From assembly GCA_012512055.1 (NCBI GenBank), contig JAAZEW010000272.1:1-12502 (forward strand): DNA of 12,502 nt. The letters are read 5' to 3'. Position 1 is the stretch's first letter. Each line of letters opens with the position of its first letter. The position numbers and the translations under genes were made by a program. The notes under the pieces were generated by a model. The model ran no database searches. It was given only the letters and a program-made list of their open reading frames with translations, and was not told the origin of the DNA. Shown one piece after another: positions 6,482 to 12,502 of this stretch. The DNA is from Bacillota bacterium (GTDB taxonomy: Bacteria; Bacillota_G; SHA-98; UBA4971).

Positions 6482-6490
6482 TGATAGGAA

Positions 6491-9400
6491 TTGGCGTATT
6501 TCGATCCTGTAGGGTTGTTGAGAGAGGTAGAAACGCGTTACAAGAGGTATCTCAATACAACCTTCTTATTTCGAGATCCGGCGCTGCGAGAGTCTTTTGA
6601 GGCGGCCCTGGATGATAGCGGGTCGCTTTCAGAAGGCCCCTTCATTGAAGGCAAGCCTGTTTTTCGTACAGGCATAACCCTGAAGGAGTTGTGTCAGGAG
6701 CTGTTCACGCCGAGCCCTGACGAAGCGTTTCTTCATGCCCTGGATGGGCATCACGGGCGAAGGCCTCTCTACAGCCACCAAGAGGCTGCCATACGGGAAG
6801 CATTGCAGGGAGGCAATGTCATAGTTGCGACAGGGACGGGAAGCGGCAAAACAGAGGCGTTCTTGTTTCCCATTCTTCTGGATCTGTACCGAGAGTTCAT
6901 TGGGGGTAGAAGGGCTGGGACTGTCCCGGGGGTTCGAGCGCTTATTCTATACCCCCTGAATGCCCTGGCTAATGACCAAAAGGAAAGGTTGCGGACGATT
7001 GCGCGTAGACTCAAAGACGGTGGCTCGCCTTTCTCGTTCACTTTTGGCGAGTACATCGGAGCTACTCCCCGCAATGCAAAGGACGGCAGGGCAACGCAGC
7101 ATTGGCTCAGCGAAGTCAGTGAACTCCAAGCGCTGGGCGAGGTAGTGTTCCGTGAGGATATGTGGAAGACTCCTCCGGATATTCTCCTGACAAATTACTC
7201 CATGTTGGAGTATTTGCTCATACGTCCTGACGACAGTGCGCTTTTCGACTGCGGCGCTTCTCGTCACTGGAAAACATTGGTGATGGACGAAGCTCACCAA
7301 TACATGGGCATTCGCGGTACCGAAATGGGAATGCTCATACGCCGTCTCAAACAGCGTCTCAGAGAGGGTGGACGAAAAAGCGGCTTCAGATGTATTGTCA
7401 CAAGCGCAACTCTTGCAGATAGGGAGGGGGACATGAATGAAGTTGCAGGCTTTGCTTCGACTCTGTTCGGAGAGGCTTTCAACTCGCACCAGGTTATCAC
7501 GGGTCAACTTGACGGTGTCACCGGAGATCCGGAATCAAGAACAGAGTTGACTCATTTGGATTACCGGAGAGTAAAGGACGGCTTCAAAGGGTGCCTTCCG
7601 TCTGCCAGGGCTGATACCTTCTCCCAGAAGACGCCTGTGAAACAGGGGGAGAGAGAGTCTCTTGCATCGGTTCTGCTTTCGGATTCCCGTAGTCTGAAGC
7701 TCCTGGACATGGTGCGAGAGCCTGTAAGGATAACCGATGCAGCCGCAGAGGTCTTTCCTGAATTGCAGTGTGAAGTTGAAAGGGCCGAAGCTTTGGCAGA
7801 CATAATCTGGCTTTTGGAACAAGCCAGAGATTCTGACGGGGAACCTCTTCTTACTCTCAGGTATCACCATTTTATTCGAGCTCTGGAGGGGGCACATATA
7901 TCGTACTACCCGAGACTTGCCATATCCCTCGGTAGAGGTTCAAATGGAGAAGGGGCAAAATTTGAGGTAGCCATATGCCGAGATTGCGGGCAGCATTATC
8001 TTGTGGGAAGAGTCCGTGATTGCATGCTACTTGAGGCAGTGCGCGATCCTGCCAGCGATGATTTTGGCGTTGAGTATTTTCTGCCTGTTAGGCTCGAAAG
8101 GCCGGTCAGGAGTGAAAAGCAAGCGGATCAAGAAGAACCGACACTTGAACTAGAGCATGACTGCGAATTAGAGCAATTGATGGATGGGTACGAACTGGAA
8201 GGTTTCAACATGCAGCGAGGATTTTGCCCTTCCCACATGCTTTGCACATTATGCGGGCGAATAGCGGAGACAGGTGAGACTCTGGGCTGTGGACACAAGA
8301 CAGCGCCTATTCTTAAGGTAAGCCTCCAAGAATCGGGTGCAGATGCTCCCGATGAATTAAGAAAGTGCGCTATGTGCGGCAAGAGTAGCAGAGATCCTGT
8401 TAAAGAAGTTATTCACGGGTCTGAAGGCCCTCATAGTGTTGTAGCCACAGCGTTGCATTCCATGCTTCCGGAACAAAGGCGGAAGGTTCTTGCGTTTGCG
8501 GACGGAAGACAAGAGGCTGCCTTTTTTGCGTGGTACGCGCAGTATAGTTATGAGTCGCATAGAAATCGCGTTTACATGTTGAATGCAATGAAACGTGCGG
8601 AACACGCCGGGTCATGGCTATCGCTGAACGATCTGGTCCATCTACTGATTGGCGAGTACCGGGCCAGGGATGTCCTCGGGCCTGCCGCAAGCAGAGAAGA
8701 AATATATCGAGTAGCGAAGGCCGGCGTACTTTCAGAAGTCCTATCTTCATCGCCAAGACTCTCCCTTGAGGGAGTCGGCCTTGTCCGATTTGATATTCAG
8801 CGCCCGCCGTGGGTGCCCTATCCGGTAGTATTTACCGAGCCTCCTTGGAACCTTAATCCGGAACAGGGATGGCATCTTGCAACCCTGCTATTCGACACCG
8901 CACGTGCTGATGGGGCGGTTTCGTGGCCGCAAGTTTCCGGGAATGAGGTACGGTGGGACAACCTTGACACAGAGATTCGGCAGTGCTGGTATACTTCCGG
9001 ATCTCCTCGTTCTCGGAAAAAACAGAGGAGTTGGGCGGGCAAAGGTGCAAGGAGAGCGGTATTCCTGGCAAGACTACTGGAGACTTATCGTGGGCTATCT
9101 CGACAAAGCGCCTTGAATGAAGCAGTTGTCGCCTTGGAGAACCTCTGGACAGAGGTTCGTGAAGCTGACTCAAATGTGCAAAAGGACCCGTTTTTTGAGC
9201 AGGGCAGCGAAGGAGCTGCACTTAACCTTGCGTGGTGGCGGTTTGAGCCTGTACATCATACTGAGACAGTGTACAAGTGTGATACATGTGCCAGAATCTC
9301 GGCTGTGGATGCTTTCGGTTTATGTATGCGCCCGAGGTGCAGAGGCAAGACTGAACCGGTTTTGGTAAGAGATCTCCCAGGAGACCACTACCGGACTCTC

Positions 9401-11422
9401 TACCAATCGGATTTTCCCGGAGGCTATCGCGCTGAGGAGCATACAGCGCAGCTTGATGTCGATAAAGCCCGCGAATATCAAAGGGATTTCAAGAATGGGG
9501 ACATCCATCTCCTTTCTTCATCTACGACTTTCGAACTTGGCGTTGACCTTGGCGATTTGGATACGGTGTTTCTGAGAAATGTGCCGCCTCAGCCCTTCAA
9601 CTATGTCCAGAGAGTGGGGCGGGCAGGTCGACGCCCTGGAAAGCCAGGTATCGCCATCACTTACTGCAGGCGAAATCCTCATGACTTGTACCACTTCACC
9701 CATCCTGAACGCATGATGTCAGGAAGACTGGACCATGCTCCGGCGACTTCAATCAAGAATGAAAAGGTCATCCTGAGGCATGTGACTGCTTGTTGCCTGC
9801 GTGTGTTTTTTCAGCAACATAGTGGCAGATTCGAATCGGTTAAGGCGCTGATTGGAGACTTTGATAACCCTTCTATGGTCAAGGATGTAAGAGAGCTCAT
9901 TGTTGAGAAGCTGGATTCTGTGGAAGCTATGATAAAGGACGTCGTTCCCGGGGAAGTCTGGACTGATGTTGGATTGCAGGGCCATGTGAGAGGAGCTGAA
10001 CCACCGTGGGTTCAGCGCGTTCTCGGAGATGACAGCGAATTGGCGAGGGCGGAAAAGGTCGCATGTTCTGAGTGGAGAAAGCTTCGCGAATTTGAGGAGC
10101 ACAGCTCCAAGGGTAAGAACTACGATGACGCAAAATGGGCTTCAGACAGGCTTAAGACTCTGGAGACCCAGGATGTCTTGAGTTTCCTATCCCGGAATGC
10201 AGTGATTCCAAAATATGGGTTTCCGGTTGATGTGGTTGCCTTAGAAATTGACGGTGGCGGTACGCGGTTAAGGACTGGATGGTCCAAGAAGGGGAGTTTT
10301 GGAAGCAAGGCATGGCGTAAGTATGGTGTTGAGCTCAACAGAAGCTTGTCAATGGCAATAGCTGAGTATGCGCCTGAAAGTAAAGTCATAGCCAACAAGA
10401 ACGAGTGGCGTTCGGCGGGTCTCAAGACAATTGCGGGACTTAAATGGCCTGTTCGGAAATACCGGAGTCTGGATCACCTCAATTTCTTTGAGATTTGGGA
10501 CAAGGCTGAAAGCGAAACCAAAGGGAATGGTCCGGTCTCGCCAATAAAAACATACGTAGTGCCGGAATTTGGTTTCGTCACAGGAAGACAGGTTCCCAAT
10601 GAGCCTAGTAGGCGGCCGGCAAGACAGTACACTACCAGGCCTTACTTTGCGGGCGCAGTAGGTCCTGACACAGGCACGCTTCTTGTGCCTTCAAGCTCAA
10701 GAGGGCTCATAGAGCTAAAGCGGGCCTTTCCCGGGAAGATGGTTGAGCTCTGCGAAGGACGATCCAAGGCCCAGTTTTGGGTTTGTTTCAAATGCGGCGC
10801 AGGATTCTCAGGAGAGAGCAATTACCCAGGCGAGCATGATACTCCTTTGGGTGGAAGGTGCGCCGGGGCTCTTCAGAAAGTATCTCTGGCCCACGAGTTT
10901 GTTACAGATGTGGTGGAGCTTCGATTCTTATGGCCTTTCTCCAGCGAAAGCTCGCATGCAGGCGAGACCCCCGGTTTCACAACAACGGGCGTCGAGGAAC
11001 ATGTTTCATACAGGCCGTATGATGCGCTATGGTTTTCCTATTCCCTGGCCTATGCCCTTCTTGCAGGTGTCACAAATAGACTGGGGATCCCGCTTACGGA
11101 TCTGAACGTCACCGTCCGGTATAGCACAGGAAGGCCATGGGAAGTCCATCCTCTGCTTGTTTACGATAATGTGCCTGCAGGCGCAGGCCTTGTTACAAGA
11201 CTGGAAGATCCTGCTTTTATGGAGTCTTGTTTGAAAAGCGCATTTGATCGAGTTTCAGGCCAATGTGGCTGTGGCCTAGATTCGAGCTGCTACGGGTGTC
11301 TCAGGTCATACAGAAACCAGTTCGCTCACGACAAATTGAGACGAGGACCTGTCAAGAAGTACCTCGAGGAGGTGCTGGCGGAGTGGGGAGAGGAGGGAAA
11401 GCTCATCAAGTTCGATTTGTAA
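6491..11422 (+). CDS. DEAH-box helicase with DUF1998/MZB zinc domain (COG1205 type)
   Basis: A very large, 1643-residue ATP-dependent nucleic acid helicase of the YprA/MrfA type, the family also supplying the DISARM helicases. It starts at TTG 6491 behind GAGGTGA. The N-terminus (FDPVGLLREVETRYKRYL) is typical of the long members. RecA-like domain 1 carries the Q motif region YSHQEAAI near 96, Walker A ATGTGSGKT at 113-121, DEAH at 266-269 and TSAT at 304-307. RecA-like domain 2 starts with VLAFADGRQEAA near 666 and has STTFELGVDLGDLDTV near 1012-1027 and QRVGRAGR at 1040-1047. Between them are large insertions with cysteine pairs (C496/C499, C579-C588, C626/C629, C930/C933/C945/C950). A further CxxC follows at 1432/1435. 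The C-terminal MZB cluster is C1592, C1594, C1600 and C1603. All helicase motifs are intact. No nuclease or methylase motif was seen. It is probably cytosolic and partnered with the anchored protein encoded upstream. Confidence 0.92.
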   Translation: MAYFDPVGLLREVETRYKRYLNTTFLFRDPALRESFEAALDDSGSLSEGPFIEGKPVFRTGITLKELCQELFTPSPDEAFLHALDGHHGRRPLYSHQEAAIREALQGGNVIVATGTGSGKTEAFLFPILLDLYREFIGGRRAGTVPGVRALILYPLNALANDQKERLRTIARRLKDGGSPFSFTFGEYIGATPRNAKDGRATQHWLSEVSELQALGEVVFREDMWKTPPDILLTNYSMLEYLLIRPDDSALFDCGASRHWKTLVMDEAHQYMGIRGTEMGMLIRRLKQRLREGGRKSGFRCIVTSATLADREGDMNEVAGFASTLFGEAFNSHQVITGQLDGVTGDPESRTELTHLDYRRVKDGFKGCLPSARADTFSQKTPVKQGERESLASVLLSDSRSLKLLDMVREPVRITDAAAEVFPELQCEVERAEALADIIWLLEQARDSDGEPLLTLRYHHFIRALEGAHISYYPRLAISLGRGSNGEGAKFEVAICRDCGQHYLVGRVRDCMLLEAVRDPASDDFGVEYFLPVRLERPVRSEKQADQEEPTLELEHDCELEQLMDGYELEGFNMQRGFCPSHMLCTLCGRIAETGETLGCGHKTAPILKVSLQESGADAPDELRKCAMCGKSSRDPVKEVIHGSEGPHSVVATALHSMLPEQRRKVLAFADGRQEAAFFAWYAQYSYESHRNRVYMLNAMKRAEHAGSWLSLNDLVHLLIGEYRARDVLGPAASREEIYRVAKAGVLSEVLSSSPRLSLEGVGLVRFDIQRPPWVPYPVVFTEPPWNLNPEQGWHLATLLFDTARADGAVSWPQVSGNEVRWDNLDTEIRQCWYTSGSPRSRKKQRSWAGKGARRAVFLARLLETYRGLSRQSALNEAVVALENLWTEVREADSNVQKDPFFEQGSEGAALNLAWWRFEPVHHTETVYKCDTCARISAVDAFGLCMRPRCRGKTEPVLVRDLPGDHYRTLYQSDFPGGYRAEEHTAQLDVDKAREYQRDFKNGDIHLLSSSTTFELGVDLGDLDTVFLRNVPPQPFNYVQRVGRAGRRPGKPGIAITYCRRNPHDLYHFTHPERMMSGRLDHAPATSIKNEKVILRHVTACCLRVFFQQHSGRFESVKALIGDFDNPSMVKDVRELIVEKLDSVEAMIKDVVPGEVWTDVGLQGHVRGAEPPWVQRVLGDDSELARAEKVACSEWRKLREFEEHSSKGKNYDDAKWASDRLKTLETQDVLSFLSRNAVIPKYGFPVDVVALEIDGGGTRLRTGWSKKGSFGSKAWRKYGVELNRSLSMAIAEYAPESKVIANKNEWRSAGLKTIAGLKWPVRKYRSLDHLNFFEIWDKAESETKGNGPVSPIKTYVVPEFGFVTGRQVPNEPSRRPARQYTTRPYFAGAVGPDTGTLLVPSSSRGLIELKRAFPGKMVELCEGRSKAQFWVCFKCGAGFSGESNYPGEHDTPLGGRCAGALQKVSLAHEFVTDVVELRFLWPFSSESSHAGETPGFTTTGVEEHVSYRPYDALWFSYSLAYALLAGVTNRLGIPLTDLNVTVRYSTGRPWEVHPLLVYDNVPAGAGLVTRLEDPAFMESCLKSAFDRVSGQCGCGLDSSCYGCLRSYRNQFAHDKLRRGPVKKYLEEVLAEWGEEGKLIKFDL

Positions 11423-11704
11423 CTGGTTGCGCAGAGGGAAGGAAGTCTTCCGCCAAGAAATCCAGGGTCTACACTAATGGCTATTCCTCTTTTTTATCAT
11501 GACCCTGTGTGGTACACAGTCACGAAACCCTGCTATGGCACTTGCGGGAACAACCCCTTCGGGGCAAAGACTAAGCCTACAAGGCCTCTTCCTGTATGAG
11601 CGCCTAGCACAGGCGCGATGGGGCCTTGCGTGGGCCAGTTGCACCCGAAGATTGTGTCCAGAGGGGGGACTGAGTTGACCCCTGCTCATCCGCCACACGC
11701 GCAG
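11423..11704. other. Intergenic segment with several inverted repeats between convergent genes
   Basis: I see no supported gene. Inverted repeats are dense: GGAAG-T-CTTCC at 11441-11451; CTGTGT-GGT-ACACAG at 11505-11519; CCCC-TTC-GGGG at 11554-11564; an outer stem CAAGGCC/GGCCTTG (11580-11586 with 11622-11628) enclosing an inner stem GCGCCT/AGGCGC (11600-11605 with 11611-11616); and GGGG/CCCC (11665-11668 with 11679-11682). A T6 run at 11490-11495 is not directly preceded by a good stem. The segment may hold terminators for the convergent genes or be a REP-like or decayed mobile repeat. Confidence 0.45.
11580..11628. repeat. Nested double-stem inverted repeat
   Basis: A 7-bp outer stem, CAAGGCC with GGCCTTG, surrounds a perfect 6-bp inner hairpin, GCGCCT-agcac-AGGCGC. 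The 13 paired positions without mismatch within 49 bases are more than expected by chance. There is no T-tract on either side, so it is not a standard terminator. It could be a REP-like element or a structured 3' end. Confidence 0.45.
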
Positions 11705-12139
11705 TTACTGCCGTCTCCGAGCGTTGCCGCCAGGTTGAGCCGTGCGACAGGTGACGCGATCGACCATGACAGCCGCTGTCATGTAGATGCCCTGCAGCAG
11801 GTCTGGCACGATAGCCAGAAGCAATAAGAGTGCGATGTCCGGCATGAAGTAAGCTCCCACAACTCGGAAATTCCAGGCCCTTGGCTCTCTGAGCAATACG
11901 TTACCGAGAGAGCGATACAACACGAATATGATGATAGCCGGAACCAAGAGGTGCGGTGCGATTCGCCACATTATCTGCTGGGTTGTAAGAGACCTGGCTT
12001 TTAGTCTCCACCCGCGCATGCGCACGAAGGAACGGACCGTACTCACCAGCGCGATCAGGAAAACCACAAACGTAACCATGCCAATGAGCTTCATTGAGAT
12101 TCCACCCACGAGCCACCGTTGTCTTGCCCGAGGTTCCAC
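11705..12139 (-). CDS. Small membrane protein, like the membrane tail of a serine hydrolase; possible remnant
   Basis: A 144-residue protein from GTG 12139, which has GGAG 8 bases upstream and a TAG directly before it; ATG 12094 (GGTGG upstream) would give 129 residues and is a good alternative. There are three hydrophobic helices, KLIGMVTFVVFLIALVSTV, HLLVPAIIIFVLYRSL, and MPDIALLLLLAIVPDLLQGI, separated by Arg-rich loops. The order, the RGWRLKAR-type basic loop and the PDI motif before the last helix resemble, from memory, the membrane region found after the beta-lactamase-like domain of some Gram-positive serine hydrolases. No catalytic domain (SxxK, YxN) is encoded upstream, where only about 100 non-coding bases separate it from the next gene. 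It is either an independent small membrane protein or the truncated end of such a hydrolase. Function unknown. Confidence 0.55.
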   Translation of the reverse strand: MEPRARQRWLVGGISMKLIGMVTFVVFLIALVSTVRSFVRMRGWRLKARSLTTQQIMWRIAPHLLVPAIIIFVLYRSLGNVLLREPRAWNFRVVGAYFMPDIALLLLLAIVPDLLQGIYMTAAVMVDRVTCRTAQPGGNARRRQ

Positions 12140-12240
12140 CTAACCATCTCCATTCAAGTCACTTTCGGGTATTCCTTCGTCGGAATCAGTCGAATCCCAG
12201 GGGCTGCGTGAACCGCTACTAAAGATGTTTACCGCCTGGG

Positions 12241-12502
12241 CTAGCATTCGATGTTCCCTTCACCTGACGGCTCAAGAGAATCCCTTTTGTGTTCTACGTC
12301 AGGTGATCTCCGAACCTGCCTCCCTACGAGTGATATCAGGGCCAGGCATAGAGCAGCAGTCACAAGGCATGGGACCAGCGCCCTTGAGTACACTACGCCA
12401 CCTCGGAGTCCTTGAGCAGTCAGGCGATCCATGAACCAGCCGACAAGAGGAGGCATAATAGCTGCTCCCAATGTAGACATGACATTCACAAGGCCTATGA
12501 CA
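12241..12502 (-). CDS. MFS transporter, C-terminal part (runs off right edge)
   Basis: The last 86 residues of a second membrane transporter. The visible part starts VIGLVNVMSTLGAAIMPPLVGWFMDRL, which is the helix 11 region of MFS proteins with a PLxGWxxD signature, continues through a long last helix (LVPCLVTAALCLALISLVG) and ends in a charged cytosolic tail (RRSPDVEHKRDSLEPSGEG). It stops with TAG at 12241-12243. It is on the same strand as the MFS gene at the left edge and comes from a similar subfamily as far as the fragments allow, but the two visible parts do not overlap in the alignment (first two-thirds against last fifth), so paralogy cannot be shown here. Substrate unknown. Confidence 0.85.
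   Translation of the reverse strand, partial: VIGLVNVMSTLGAAIMPPLVGWFMDRLTAQGLRGGVVYSRALVPCLVTAALCLALISLVGRQVRRSPDVEHKRDSLEPSGEGNIEC

Noticed and set aside
6947..7507. 186-codon minus-strand open frame inside the helicase gene
   Set aside because: The plus-strand frame encodes the helicase core here (Walker A through the TSAT motif region), so this is an antisense shadow.
4164..11422. Assignment of the operon as a DISARM system
   Set aside because: The helicase is of the right general family, but no methylase, PLD protein or SNF2 helicase gene is present, and the partner protein is unlike any DISARM component I know.
11461..11506. Rho-independent terminator for the helicase around the T6 run at 11490-11495
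   Set aside because: No GC-rich stem directly precedes the T run. AGGGTC (11464-11469) and GACCCT (11501-11506) could pair, but they place the T run inside the loop.
1..12502. tRNA, rRNA, CRISPR array, integrase or transposase
   Set aside because: None was seen on either strand. There are no regularly spaced repeats and no recombinase motifs in the readable frames.

Overview
The window reads as an accessory, probably defence-related, island lying between two housekeeping-type transporter genes in a bacterium of middling G+C content. Strong AGGAGG- and GAGGTGA-type ribosome binding sites and frequent GTG/TTG starts fit a Gram-positive (Bacillota-like) or similar host, but no marker in the window fixes the taxon. 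There is no tRNA, rRNA, CRISPR array, integrase or transposase gene.

Layout. (1) 1-813, minus: amino-terminal 271 residues of a major facilitator (MFS) transporter that runs off the left edge. (2) 1012-2883, minus: an intact DarTG toxin-antitoxin operon, with darT (DNA ADP-ribosyltransferase) upstream of darG (macrodomain antitoxin), followed by a 28-codon remnant of the small gene that lies on the other side of the operon. (3) 3271-3576, minus: that small gene, unrecognised, 101 residues, with a well-formed promoter and ribosome binding site. (4) 3577-4163: divergent intergenic region with a G10 tract. (5) 4164-11422, plus: a two-gene unit. The first gene encodes a 748-residue protein with one N-terminal membrane anchor, a long charged linker, a beta-rich body and a C-terminal domain that aligns by eye with nearly all of ribosomal protein uS9. 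The second encodes a 1643-residue DEAH-box helicase with several zinc-binding cysteine clusters and a C-terminal DUF1998/MZB cluster (COG1205, YprA/MrfA and DISARM-helicase type). (6) 11423-11704: non-coding segment with several inverted repeats. (7) 11705-12139, minus: a small three-helix membrane protein resembling the C-terminal membrane part of some serine hydrolases, without the catalytic domain. (8) 12241-12502, minus: the carboxy-terminal end of a second MFS transporter that runs off the right edge.

How the parts may work together. DarT modifies single-stranded DNA with ADP-ribose, and DarG removes the mark and binds the toxin; such pairs are known as anti-phage abortive systems. The two-gene unit looks like a second, less well described conflict system: a cytosolic helicase of a family found in DISARM-like systems, encoded beside a membrane-anchored partner whose tail resembles a ribosomal protein. 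No methylase, nuclease or phospholipase-D gene is visible, so this is not a standard DISARM locus. A possible hairpin in the 80-base gap between the two genes would mask the helicase ribosome binding site. The uS9-like fusion is the most novel item and rests on alignment by eye; it needs a profile search.
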